Below, piece after piece: positions 8,392 through 16,897 of a stretch of 64,000 bases of DNA. How positions within the stretch are numbered: the stretch's first letter is position 1; each line of letters starts with the position of its first letter. A model generated the notes under the pieces. That model saw only the letters and a program-made list of their open reading frames with translations, had not been told where the DNA came from and did no database searches. Made by a program: the position numbers and the translations under genes. The stretch lies in contig NZ_JAKCMV010000041.1 of NCBI RefSeq assembly GCF_021440515.1, forward strand, positions 30,233-94,232, given 5' to 3'. Origin of the DNA: Enterobacter asburiae (lineage in GTDB: Bacteria > Pseudomonadota > Gammaproteobacteria > Enterobacterales > Enterobacteriaceae).

Positions 8392-10581
8392 ATGATGAAC
8401 AACACCAATATGCACAAAACGCTTCTGGCGCTGGCTATCGGCGCGGTTACGCACTCCGCCTTCGCGGCGGACGGCAAAAAAGAGGACACCATCGTTGTCC
8501 AGTCCGCGCCTGCCGGCGATTTCAAACCCGGTGGCGATAATCTTGTTCCGGCCTTCCTGGACGGGCAGGTGGCAAACGGCGGACGCATGGGGATGCTCGG
8601 CCAGCAGAATGCGATGGACGTGCCGTTCAACATCATCAGCTACACCTCAAAGCTGGTGGAAGATCAGCAGGCGAAAACCATTGCCGACGTGGTCGCTAAC
8701 GACGCGGGCGTGCAGTACGTTCAGGGCTACGGCAACAGCGCCGAAAGCTTCCGCATTCGCGGCCTGAAGTTTGACGGCGATGACATGACCTTCGGCGGCC
8801 TGTCCGGCGTGCTGCCGCGTCAGGTGGTGGACGCGCAGATGGTGGATCGTATTGAGATCTTCAAAGGGGCGAACTCGCTGATGAACGGCGCGGCCAGCTC
8901 CGGCGTGGGCGGGATGATCAACCTGGAGCCGAAGCACGCGGGTGAAACCCCGCAGGCGAAAATAGGCGTCGATTACACCTCCGATTCGCAGATTGGCACC
9001 ACGCTCGATGCGGGTCGCCGCTTTGGCGACAGCGACCAGTTCGGCGCGCGCGTAAACCTGGTTCACCGCGAAGGGGAAACTGGGATCCCGAACGACCGTC
9101 GTCGCACCACGCTGCTCTCCACCGGGCTGGATTACAAAGGCGACAACTTCCGCACCTCGCTGGACGTGGGCTATCAGAAGAAGACCTTCCACGGCAGCCC
9201 GACCAGCGTCAATATCTCTGCGGTGGATTTCGTGCCGGAGCCGCCGAAAAACGACCGCAACTTCTCGCAGAAGTGGGCGTACAGCGATATCGAAAACGAA
9301 TTCGGCATGTGGCGCAGCGAGTACGACATCACCGATAGCTGGACGGCCTACACCGGGCTGGGGGCGCAGCACGCGCACGAAGAGGGGCTGTACAGCGCAC
9401 CAAAACTGCTGGATAAGAGCGGTACGGCCACCGCCAGCCGCCTCGACACCAACCGCATCAGCGACTCCGTCAGCGGGATGGCGGGCATTCGCGGCAGCTT
9501 CGATACCGGGTTTATCTCCCACAAGGTCAACGTCGGCTATTCGGCGATGACCAAAAACGAAAAAATAGCGTGGAAGATGTCGGCGGCGGCGAATAACCCG
9601 ACCACCAACATCTACCACAACACCGGCGTGAACGCGCCGGACAGCACCAACTTCAACGGCTCCGGCGGCAAATACAGCGATCCGCTGACCAGCGGGCGCA
9701 CCCGCACCCAGGGCTGGCTGCTGAGCGATACTCTTGGCGTGCTCGACGACAAACTGCTGTTCACCGCCGGGGCGCGCCATCAGAAGGTGGTGATCCGCGG
9801 CTATAACAAAATCACCGGCGCGGAAAACGACGCGGACGGCTTCGACGGCAGCCGCTGGATGCCAACCTACGGCGTGGTGTACAAGCCGTGGGAGCAGATC
9901 TCACTTTACGCCAACCACACCGAAGCGTTGCAGCCTGGCAAGACCGCGCCAAACACCGCCACTAACTACGGCCAGAGTACCGGGATCGTCCACTCTAAGC
10001 AGAACGAGGTCGGGGTGAAGGCCGACTTCGGACGCGTGGGCGGCTCGCTGGCGCTGTTCGAGATCAAAATGCCGTCGGCTATTCTCGACAGCGAAACCAA
10101 ACACTACGGCCTGGACGCGGAGCAGCGTAACCGCGGCGTGGAGCTGAACGTCTTTGGCGAGCCGATGCTCGGCATGCGTCTGAACGCCAGCGCCACCTGG
10201 TTGCAGGCGGAGCTGACCAAAACCAACAACGGGCTGAACCAGGGCAACGACGCCATTGGCGTGCCGAACTTCTACGCGGTGCTGGGCGCGGAGTACGACA
10301 TCAAGCCGATCGACGGGCTGACCGCCACCGCGCGCGTCAACCATTCCGGCTCGCAGTACGCCGATCTGGCGAACAGCAAAAAGCTCGACAGCTATACCAC
10401 GCTGGATCTCGGCGTGCGCTATCGCTTCGCGGTGAACCACAATGAGAATCAGATGACGCTTCGCGCGGGCATCGACAACGTAACCGACGAAAACTACTGG
10501 GCATCCGTGGACGATTCCGGTACCTACGTCACTCAGGGCGAAGCGCGCACCTTTAAGGTGTCGGTTGGCTACGAGTTCTGA
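8392..10581 (+). CDS. TonB-dependent siderophore receptor (FcuA-like)
   Basis: An outer-membrane receptor of about 729 residues. A signal peptide ends at SAFAADG, and the likely TonB box is EDTIVVQSA. The plug domain (about residues 45-170) contains FRIRGLKFDGDD and the conserved DRIEIFKGANSLMNGA. A 22-strand barrel ends in Phe (SVGYEF), as outer-membrane assembly requires. Blade-like repeats of aromatic strands fit the siderophore-receptor subfamily near ferrichrome-type receptors; the substrate cannot be read from sequence. No strong ribosome-binding site is visible. I use the ATG at 8392, with 8395 and 8410 as alternatives. It follows the lipoprotein gene by 48 bases and shares its Fur box. 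Confidence 0.85.
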   Translation: MMNNTNMHKTLLALAIGAVTHSAFAADGKKEDTIVVQSAPAGDFKPGGDNLVPAFLDGQVANGGRMGMLGQQNAMDVPFNIISYTSKLVEDQQAKTIADVVANDAGVQYVQGYGNSAESFRIRGLKFDGDDMTFGGLSGVLPRQVVDAQMVDRIEIFKGANSLMNGAASSGVGGMINLEPKHAGETPQAKIGVDYTSDSQIGTTLDAGRRFGDSDQFGARVNLVHREGETGIPNDRRRTTLLSTGLDYKGDNFRTSLDVGYQKKTFHGSPTSVNISAVDFVPEPPKNDRNFSQKWAYSDIENEFGMWRSEYDITDSWTAYTGLGAQHAHEEGLYSAPKLLDKSGTATASRLDTNRISDSVSGMAGIRGSFDTGFISHKVNVGYSAMTKNEKIAWKMSAAANNPTTNIYHNTGVNAPDSTNFNGSGGKYSDPLTSGRTRTQGWLLSDTLGVLDDKLLFTAGARHQKVVIRGYNKITGAENDADGFDGSRWMPTYGVVYKPWEQISLYANHTEALQPGKTAPNTATNYGQSTGIVHSKQNEVGVKADFGRVGGSLALFEIKMPSAILDSETKHYGLDAEQRNRGVELNVFGEPMLGMRLNASATWLQAELTKTNNGLNQGNDAIGVPNFYAVLGAEYDIKPIDGLTATARVNHSGSQYADLANSKKLDSYTTLDLGVRYRFAVNHNENQMTLRAGIDNVTDENYWASVDDSGTYVTQGEARTFKVSVGYEF

Positions 10582-10599
10582 GTTCCACCCTCGTTATCC

Positions 10600-10615
10600 G
10601 GGGCAGGGAAGCCCC
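10600..10615 (+). terminator. Short GC hairpin after the receptor gene
   Basis: GGGGC, six-base loop, GCCCC follows the receptor stop by 18 bases and precedes AATCCTTTC. It is weak but is the only termination candidate before pheP. Confidence 0.35.
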
Positions 10616-10689
10616 AATCCTTTCAGCTTGCTACCACCAGCATGAAGTGTTAAAACGTGCCCCTTCTAAAAAAGAGACAGGGAATGGAT

Positions 10690-12078
10690 GTGAAAGACGC
10701 GTCATCCGCTTCAGGCAGTGAGAGCCCTGAAGCCTCGTCGGAACAAAATCCGACGCTGCAACGTGGTTTGCAAAATCGACATATTCAATTAATTGCCCTC
10801 GGCGGCGCCATCGGTACAGGACTGTTTCTGGGGATTGGTCCTGCGATCCAGATGGCGGGGCCGGCGGTACTGCTGGGTTACGGCATCGCCGGGATTATCG
10901 CCTTTCTGATCATGCGCCAGCTCGGTGAGATGGTCGTTGAAGAGCCGGTGTCAGGCTCCTTCGCCCACTTCGCCTACAAATACTGGGGCCCGTTTGCCGG
11001 GTTCCTCTCCGGCTGGAACTACTGGGTAATGTTCGTGCTGGTGGGAATGGCCGAACTGACCGCCGCTGGCATCTATATGCAGTACTGGCTGCCGGACGTG
11101 CCGACCTGGGTCTGGGCCGCCGCCTTCTTTATTATCATCAACGCCGTTAACCTGGTGAACGTGCGCCTGTACGGTGAAACCGAGTTCTGGTTTGCGCTGA
11201 TCAAGGTGCTTGCGATTATCGGTATGATTGGCTTTGGCCTGTGGCTGCTGTTCTCCGGCCACGGCGGCGAGCGCGCCACTCTCGACAACCTGTGGCAGCA
11301 CGGCGGCTTCCTCGCGACGGGCTGGAAGGGGCTTATTCTGTCGCTGGCGGTGATCATGTTCTCCTTCGGCGGGCTTGAGCTGATTGGTATTACCGCCGCC
11401 GAAGCGCGCGATCCGCAGAAAAGCATTCCGAAAGCGGTGAATCAGGTGGTGTACCGCATTCTGCTGTTCTATATCGGTTCTCTGGTGGTGCTGCTGGCGC
11501 TGTACCCGTGGGTAGAAGTGAAATCCGACAGCAGTCCGTTCGTGATGATTTTCCACGATCTAAACAGCAACGTGGTGGCATCGGCGCTTAACTTCGTCAT
11601 TCTGGTCGCTTCTCTGTCCGTTTATAACAGCGGCGTATACTCCAACAGCCGTATGCTGTTCGGCCTCTCCGTGCAGGGCAACGCGCCGAAGTTCCTGACC
11701 CGCGTCAGCCGTCGCGGCGTGCCGGTGAACTCGCTGATGCTCTCGGGCGCGATTACGTCGCTGGTGGTGCTGATCAACTATCTGCTGCCGAAGTCCGCCT
11801 TTGGCCTGCTGATGGCGCTGGTTGTCGCCACGCTGCTGCTGAACTGGGTCATGATCTGCCTCGCGCACCTGCGTTTTCGCGCCGCGATGCGCCGCAAAGG
11901 GCGTGAAACCCAGTTCAAAGCGCTGCTCTACCCGGCGGGGAACTACCTCTGCATCGCCTTCCTGGCGATGATCCTCGTGCTGATGTGTACGATGGACGGT
12001 ATGCGCCTGTCGGCGATGCTGCTGCCGGTGTGGGTGGTGTTCCTGTTTGTGGCGTTTAAGCTGTCCCGTAAAAAGTGA
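10690..12078 (+). CDS. pheP: PheP, phenylalanine-specific permease
   Basis: A 12-helix amino-acid permease of the APC family that imports phenylalanine with protons across the inner membrane. From IQLIALGGAIGTGLFLGIGP onward it matches E. coli PheP nearly throughout, including GLELIGITAAEARDPQ and PKFLTRVSRRGVP. The start is decided by comparison: the GTG at 10690 (AGGGA at 10679-10683, 6-base spacer) gives VKDAS, aligning with the E. coli start, whereas the ATG at 10684 lies too close to the Shine-Dalgarno sequence. The N-terminal tail is a little longer and more Ser/Glu-rich than in E. coli. In E. coli pheP is followed directly by ybdG; here a sugar cluster lies between them. Confidence 0.96.
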   Translation: MKDASSASGSESPEASSEQNPTLQRGLQNRHIQLIALGGAIGTGLFLGIGPAIQMAGPAVLLGYGIAGIIAFLIMRQLGEMVVEEPVSGSFAHFAYKYWGPFAGFLSGWNYWVMFVLVGMAELTAAGIYMQYWLPDVPTWVWAAAFFIIINAVNLVNVRLYGETEFWFALIKVLAIIGMIGFGLWLLFSGHGGERATLDNLWQHGGFLATGWKGLILSLAVIMFSFGGLELIGITAAEARDPQKSIPKAVNQVVYRILLFYIGSLVVLLALYPWVEVKSDSSPFVMIFHDLNSNVVASALNFVILVASLSVYNSGVYSNSRMLFGLSVQGNAPKFLTRVSRRGVPVNSLMLSGAITSLVVLINYLLPKSAFGLLMALVVATLLLNWVMICLAHLRFRAAMRRKGRETQFKALLYPAGNYLCIAFLAMILVLMCTMDGMRLSAMLLPVWVVFLFVAFKLSRKK

Positions 12079-12089
12079 CCTGCTTTTCT

Positions 12090-12299
12090 CCCTCTCCTTT
12101 TGGGAGAGGGGCGGGGTGAGGGCACCAGACCGGACCAGAGTGCCATTAGCCGCACTGGAGTGGCTGAAACAATTCCCTCTCCCTGTGGGAGAGGGTGAGG
12201 GTGAGGGCACCAGACCGCACCTCGTTTCGCCCGGTGGCGCTGCGCTTACCGGGCCTACAGTCACCACGTAGGCCGGGTAAGGCCTCGCCGCCACCCGGC
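12090..12299. repeat. Cluster of palindromic intergenic repeats after pheP
   Basis: Two copies of a C/G-rich palindrome (CCCTCTCC, loop, GGGAGAGGG, then GTGAGGGCACCAGACC) lie at 12090-12131 and 12175-12213. Two opposed REP-like units follow at 12229-12254 and 12272-12299, as in a BIME. The first hairpin begins 12 bases after the pheP stop and may serve as its terminator. No coding capacity is seen. Confidence 0.75.
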
Positions 12300-12372
12300 A
12301 CTTCCCACGCTGCTCCCATCTTTATCGTGACCCCCCTCCCAAATCTGTTTCGATCCGCAGGATCTTTATTTT

Positions 12373-12415
12373 GTAATCGATTACTTTTTATTTGAACTGT
12401 TTTGTAATCGATTAC
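12373..12415. promoter_or_regulatory. Two identical palindromic operators before the sugar cluster
   Basis: The perfect 12-bp palindrome GTAATCGATTAC occurs at 12373-12384 and again at 12404-12415, each within TTTTGTAATCGATTACTTTT. Their centres are 31 bases apart, about three helical turns, so bound repressors would lie on one DNA face. A central CG in a symmetric site is typical of LacI-family operators. The LacI-type gene at the end of this cluster is the obvious candidate regulator. Confidence 0.8.
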
Positions 12416-12435
12416 TTTTGCAGGTGAGGCTCATC

Positions 12436-13674
12436 ATGGTGTCAACAACTGAAAGTAGTGAGAAGGCGATAGTGCAGCACCGGATGCTGGTGCCGCGCCT
12501 GTCGCTGATGATGTTTATGCAGTTTTTTATCTGGGGTAGCTGGTCGGTCACGCTCGGGCTGGTAATGACCCAGCACAACATGTCGCTGCTGATTGGCGAT
12601 GCGTTCTCCGCCGGGCCGATTGCCTCCATCCTCTCGCCGTTTGTGCTCGGGATGCTGGTGGATCGCTTCTTTGCCTCACAGAAGGTGATGGCGGTGATGC
12701 ACCTCGCCGGGGCGGCGATCCTGTGGTTTGTGCCGGGGGCGCTGATCGCAGAAAACGGCGCGCTGCTGATTGGCCTTCTGTTTGGCTACACGCTCTGCTA
12801 TATGCCGACGCTGGCGCTCACCAACAACATCGCGTTTCACAGCCTGCGCAACGTGGATAAAACCTTCCCGGTGGTGCGCGTGTTCGGCACTATCGGCTGG
12901 ATTGTCGCGGGGATCTTCATCGGCGTCACCGGCGTGGCCTCAAGCGTAACCATCTTCAGGGTTGCGGCGACCTGCTCCGTGCTGCTGGCGATCTACAGCC
13001 TGACGCTGCCCCACACGCCAGCGCCCGCCAAAGGGCTGCCGGTCAAGGTGCGCGATCTGTTCTGCGCCGACGCCTTTGCGCTGCTCAAAACGCGCCACTT
13101 CTTTATTTTTTCGCTCTGCGCGATGCTGATTTCCGTCCCGCTGGGCACCTACTACGCCTACACCGCCTCCTATCTGGCGGATGCCGGGATCGCGGACGTC
13201 AGTACCGCCATGTCCTTCGGGCAGATGTCTGAAATTTTCTTCATGCTGATCATCCCGCTGCTGTTCCGCCGTCTGGGGGTGAAAATTATGCTGCTGATCG
13301 GGATGCTGGCGTGGTTTGTGCGCTACGCCATGTTTGCCCTCGGCGTGAGCGAAGAGGGGCGCATCCTGCTCTATCTCGGCATTCTGCTCCACGGCGTGTG
13401 CTATGACTTCTTCTTTGTGGTCGGCTTTATCTATACCGACCGCGTGGCGGGCGAAAAGGTAAAAGGGCAGGCGCAGAGCATGATCGTCATGTTCACCTAC
13501 GGGATCGGAATGCTGCTTGGCTCGCAGATTTCGGGCGCGCTGTATAACCAGCTGGTGGCGGGGCAGACCGTGCCGCAGGCGTGGGTGACGTTCTGGTGGA
13601 TCCCGGCGGTGGCCGCCGCCGTGATTGCACTGATCTTCATGCTGACGTTTAAGTACGACGACGACAAAGCGTAA
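12436..13674 (+). CDS. NHS-family MFS transporter (NupG/YegT-like), sugar or nucleoside uptake
   Basis: A 412-residue, 12-helix major-facilitator protein of the nucleoside:proton symporter branch (LSLMMFMQFFIWGSWSVTLG, then FAGP-type loop and LALTNNIAFHSL). E. coli relatives are NupG, XapB and YegT. AGGTGAGG at 12422-12429 sets the ATG at 12436, 20 bases after the second operator. It is the first gene of a three-gene operon with a TIM-barrel isomerase/epimerase and a Gfo/Idh/MocA dehydrogenase. The substrate is therefore more likely a sugar, glycoside or polyol than a nucleoside; that is inference. Confidence 0.82.
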   Translation: MVSTTESSEKAIVQHRMLVPRLSLMMFMQFFIWGSWSVTLGLVMTQHNMSLLIGDAFSAGPIASILSPFVLGMLVDRFFASQKVMAVMHLAGAAILWFVPGALIAENGALLIGLLFGYTLCYMPTLALTNNIAFHSLRNVDKTFPVVRVFGTIGWIVAGIFIGVTGVASSVTIFRVAATCSVLLAIYSLTLPHTPAPAKGLPVKVRDLFCADAFALLKTRHFFIFSLCAMLISVPLGTYYAYTASYLADAGIADVSTAMSFGQMSEIFFMLIIPLLFRRLGVKIMLLIGMLAWFVRYAMFALGVSEEGRILLYLGILLHGVCYDFFFVVGFIYTDRVAGEKVKGQAQSMIVMFTYGIGMLLGSQISGALYNQLVAGQTVPQAWVTFWWIPAVAAAVIALIFMLTFKYDDDKA

Positions 13675-13689
13675 TTCTCAGGAGGCGGT

Positions 13690-14715
13690 ATGAGAACGAT
13701 TAAGGGACCGGGCATTTTTCTCTCGCAGTTTATCGGGGCGCAGCCGCCGTTTAACTCGCTGGACGGGCTGGCGGGCTGGGCCGCCGAAAAGGGCTACAAG
13801 GCCCTGCAAATTCCCTGCAACCATCCGCACATTTTTGATGTGGAAAAAGCGGCCGAAAGCCAGGCGTACTGCGATGAGATAACCGCCCGGCTGGCGCACT
13901 ATGGGCTGGCGATCAGCGAACTGTCGACGCATCTGGAAGGACAGCTGATGGCGGTTAACGAGGCTTACAGCGACGCCTTCGATCACTTTGCCCCGGCGTC
14001 GGTGCGCGGCAACGATGACGCGCGACGGGCCTGGGCAACGGAGAAACTGAAGCAGGCAGCGGTGGCCTCGGCAAGGCTTGGGCTCACCGCGCACGCAACC
14101 TTTTCCGGCTCGCTGGCATGGCCCTTTTTCTACCCCTGGCCGCCGCACAACGCACAGCGTTTTGAGGAGGCGTTTGAGGAGCTTGCCCGCCGCTGGCGGC
14201 CGATTCTTGATGCGTTTGACGAGCAGGGCGTGAACGTCTGTTTTGAGCTACATCCGGGCGAAGATCTGCACGATGGCGTCACCTTCGAGCGTTTTCTGGC
14301 GCTGGTGGACAACCATCCGCGCTGCAACATTCTCTTTGACCCAAGCCATATGCTGCTGCAACAGATGGATTATCTGCGCTTTATCGATATCTACCATTCA
14401 CGCATTAAGGCGTTTCACGTCAAGGACGCCGAGTTCAGGGCGAGCGGACGCAGCGGGGTATACGGCGGCTATCAGCCGTGGATCCACCGCGCCGGACGCT
14501 TTCGCTCGCTGGGCGACGGGCAGATCGATTTCAAAGGCATCTTCAGCAAGCTCACCGAGTACGGCTACGACGGCTGGGCGGTGCTGGAGTGGGAGTGCTG
14601 CCTGAAAGAGGGCGACGCCGGGGCCAGCGAGGGGAGCGCGTTTATCCGCCGCCACATTATTCCGGTTTCGGATCGGGCATTTGATGATTTCGCCGCAGGA
14701 GGCCGCCATGATTAA
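13690..14715 (+). CDS. Xylose-isomerase-like TIM-barrel sugar isomerase/epimerase
   Basis: A 341-residue TIM barrel of the AP-endonuclease-2/xylose-isomerase-like family. The four expected metal ligands are in place: E186 (CFELHPGED), D217 (ILFDPSHM), H243 (AFHVKDAEF) and E300 (VLEWEC). Family members epimerise or isomerise keto-sugars or inosose, or cleave 3-keto-glycosides. The companion dehydrogenase suggests the substrate is an oxidised sugar. AGGAGG lies just upstream, and the start is 15 bases after the transporter stop. The 3' end overlaps the next gene by 8 bases, so translation is probably coupled. The exact reaction is not known. Confidence 0.8.
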   Translation: MRTIKGPGIFLSQFIGAQPPFNSLDGLAGWAAEKGYKALQIPCNHPHIFDVEKAAESQAYCDEITARLAHYGLAISELSTHLEGQLMAVNEAYSDAFDHFAPASVRGNDDARRAWATEKLKQAAVASARLGLTAHATFSGSLAWPFFYPWPPHNAQRFEEAFEELARRWRPILDAFDEQGVNVCFELHPGEDLHDGVTFERFLALVDNHPRCNILFDPSHMLLQQMDYLRFIDIYHSRIKAFHVKDAEFRASGRSGVYGGYQPWIHRAGRFRSLGDGQIDFKGIFSKLTEYGYDGWAVLEWECCLKEGDAGASEGSAFIRRHIIPVSDRAFDDFAAGGRHD

Positions 14716-15850
14716 CGTCGGCATTATCGGCAGCGGGTTTATCGGCCCTGCGCACATCGAAGCCCTGCGCCGCCTCGGGTTCGTGCAGGTTGTTGCCCTG
14801 TGCGACGGCTCCCTGGCTCAGGCGCAGGAGAAGGCGCATCAGCTAAACGTGCCGCACGCCTACGGCTGCGTGGAGGCGCTGCTCGCTCATCCGGATTTGC
14901 ACGTGGTACACAACTGCACGCCGAACCATCTGCACGCGGAGATCAACCGGCAGATTTTACGCGCGGGCAAGCACGTCTTTTCCGAAAAGCCGCTGTGCAT
15001 GACCCCGGACGAGGCGCGCGAGCTGGTAGCGCTGGCGGAGCGGGCGGGCGTTATCCACGGCGTCAGCTTTGTCTATCGCCAGTTTGCGATGGTGCGCCAG
15101 GCCGCCAGCATGATGCGACAGGGCAGCGTCGGACGGCTGTTTGCCGCGCACGGCAGCTATTTGCAGGACTGGATGCTGCTGGAAACCGACTACAACTGGC
15201 GGGTGGATGCCGCGCTCGGCGGGGCGTCGCGCGCGGTGGCGGATATCGGCTCCCACTGGTGCGACACGGTGCAGTTTGTCACCGGGCGACGTATCACAGA
15301 GGTGATGGCCGATCTCGCTATCGTCTGGCCAACGCGAAAAGCCAGCGTCGGGGGCAGTCAGACCTTCGCGCATGACGAACACGCCCGCTATGAAGATAAG
15401 CCCGTTACCACCGAGGATTTCGGCTCGGTGCTGTTCCGCTTTGACGACGGCAGCAGGGGCAGCTTTAGCGTGTCGCAGGTCAGCGCCGGGCGCAAAAATC
15501 GTCTGACCTTTGAGTTAAACGGCAGCGAGCAATCCGTGGCCTGGGATCAGGAGGTGCCGCAGCAGCTGTGGATCGGACATCGCACGAAGGCTAACCAGAC
15601 GCTCACAGACGATCCGGGGCTGATGAACCCGGACGTGGCCGACAGCGCCCACTTCCCCGGCGGGCATATCGAGGGCTGGCCGGATGCCTTTAAAAATATG
15701 ATGGCGCAGTTCTACCGTGCGGTGCAGGCGGGCGAAATGCCGCACCAGCCGCTGTTCGCGACCTTCCACGACGGCGCGGACGTGATGTATATTATTGATG
15801 CGATTGTAAAAAGCCATCAGCAGCAGCGGTGGATACGCATCGAACGATGA
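14708..15850 (+). CDS. Gfo/Idh/MocA-family NAD(P)-dependent sugar dehydrogenase
   Basis: A 380-residue oxidoreductase. The Rossmann motif GIIGSGFIGPAH begins at residue 4, the EKP motif is at 93-95 (FSEKPLC), and the substrate domain carries the DIGSHWCD signature. Such enzymes oxidise a sugar hydroxyl to a keto group (YcjS, IolG, glucose-fructose oxidoreductase). CAGGAGG at 14696-14702 lies inside the end of the upstream gene and fixes the ATG at 14708. The dehydrogenase plus TIM-barrel pairing resembles ycjS/ycjR and iolG/iolE, which pass a 3-keto or 2-keto sugar from one enzyme to the other. No kinase or glycosidase is present in the cluster. Confidence 0.85.
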   Translation: MINVGIIGSGFIGPAHIEALRRLGFVQVVALCDGSLAQAQEKAHQLNVPHAYGCVEALLAHPDLHVVHNCTPNHLHAEINRQILRAGKHVFSEKPLCMTPDEARELVALAERAGVIHGVSFVYRQFAMVRQAASMMRQGSVGRLFAAHGSYLQDWMLLETDYNWRVDAALGGASRAVADIGSHWCDTVQFVTGRRITEVMADLAIVWPTRKASVGGSQTFAHDEHARYEDKPVTTEDFGSVLFRFDDGSRGSFSVSQVSAGRKNRLTFELNGSEQSVAWDQEVPQQLWIGHRTKANQTLTDDPGLMNPDVADSAHFPGGHIEGWPDAFKNMMAQFYRAVQAGEMPHQPLFATFHDGADVMYIIDAIVKSHQQQRWIRIER

Positions 15851-15855
15851 CGGCT

Positions 15856-15871
15856 GCCCGGTTCGCCGGGC
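15856..15871 (+). terminator. TTCG-tetraloop hairpin after the dehydrogenase gene
   Basis: GCCCGG, loop TTCG, CCGGGC begins 6 bases after the stop. The following T-run is poor (GCTGAATTTAT), so termination may be partial, allowing some readthrough into the LacI-type gene. Confidence 0.5.
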
Positions 15872-15924
15872 GCTGAATTTATGGTAGCCTGCACAAAACG
15901 CTAACCGCAGGATGTGTCGTCGCT

Positions 15925-16896
15925 ATGTCTATTCAGAAAATCGCCCAGCTGGCCGGGGTTTCCGTGGCAACCGTGTCGCGCGTGCTCAACAACAGCGATA
16001 CGGTGAAAGCGAAAAACCGCGAACGCGTCCTGAAGGCCATTAAAGAGAGCAACTACCAGCCAAATCTGCTGGCGCGCCAGCTGCGCACCGCCCGCAGCTA
16101 CATGATCCTGGTGATGGTTTCGAACATCGCTAACCCGTTCTGCGCCGAGGTGGTAAAGGGCATCGAGGAAGAGGCCGAGAAAAACGGCTACCGCATTTTG
16201 CTCTGCAACTCCGGGTCCGATATCGAACGCTCTCGTTCCGGCCTGAGCCTGCTGTCGGGGAAAATCGTCGACGGCATTATCACCATGGACGCCTTCTCTA
16301 AGCTGCCCGAGCTCGCCGCGCTGATCGGCAACGCCCCCTGGGTGCAGTGCGCCGAATACGCCGATAACGGATCGGTTTCCTGCGTCGGCATTAACGACGT
16401 GGACGCGTCGCAGCACGCAGTGAGCCAGCTTGCCGACGGCGGACGCAAACGCATTGCCATGATTAACCACGACCTGAGCTACAAATATGCCCGCCTGCGC
16501 GAGCGCGGGTATAAGAGCGTGCTGCATCTGCGCGATCTCGACTATCAGGTGGTGGAATACGCGAGCGATCTGAGCCCGGCGGCGGGGATGGCGGCGATGC
16601 AGACGCTGCTTAAAGAGAACCCGCCGGATGCGGTATTTGCGGTTTCGGACACCCTGGCGGCCGGGGCGCTGCGGGCCATTCAGCAGGCAGGGCTGCGGGT
16701 GCCGGAAGATATCGCGGTGGCCGGTTTTGACGGCACGGAGCTTGCGGAGATGATTTCCCTGTCGACGATTGAACAGCCGTCGCGGGATATCGGGCGCAAG
16801 GCCGTCGATCTATTACTGAATAACATCGACAACCCGGATGCGCCCGCGCAGAGGGTGATGATGGACTGGCGCTATATTTCCCGCGCCAGCACCTGA
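15925..16896 (+). CDS. LacI-family regulator of the sugar cluster
   Basis: A 323-residue repressor. The N-terminal helix-turn-helix (SIQKIAQLAGVSVATVSRVLNN) and hinge (ARQLRTARS) are followed by a periplasmic-binding-protein-like sensor domain (VMVSNIANPFCAEVVKGIE, DAVFAVSDTLAAGAL, IAVAGFDGTELA). Overall similarity is to the CytR/RbsR branch. It lies 74 bases after the dehydrogenase and points the same way. No GTAATCGATTAC site is present before it, so self-repression is not obvious. It is the best candidate to bind the twin operators at 12373-12415. It ends one base before the convergent ybdG stop. Confidence 0.88.
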   Translation: MSIQKIAQLAGVSVATVSRVLNNSDTVKAKNRERVLKAIKESNYQPNLLARQLRTARSYMILVMVSNIANPFCAEVVKGIEEEAEKNGYRILLCNSGSDIERSRSGLSLLSGKIVDGIITMDAFSKLPELAALIGNAPWVQCAEYADNGSVSCVGINDVDASQHAVSQLADGGRKRIAMINHDLSYKYARLRERGYKSVLHLRDLDYQVVEYASDLSPAAGMAAMQTLLKENPPDAVFAVSDTLAAGALRAIQQAGLRVPEDIAVAGFDGTELAEMISLSTIEQPSRDIGRKAVDLLLNNIDNPDAPAQRVMMDWRYISRAST

Positions 16897-16897
16897 T

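Noticed and set aside
8647..9780. Long minus-strand open frame opposite the TonB receptor
   Set aside because: Shadow of a GC-rich gene, no domain pattern.
10657..10689. Upstream GTG/ATG starts for pheP
   Set aside because: The ribosome-binding site and alignment with E. coli both point to the GTG at 10690.
12090..12299. CRISPR-like array
   Set aside because: The units are palindromic repeats of two different families with irregular spacing and no unique spacers; no cas genes are present in the window.
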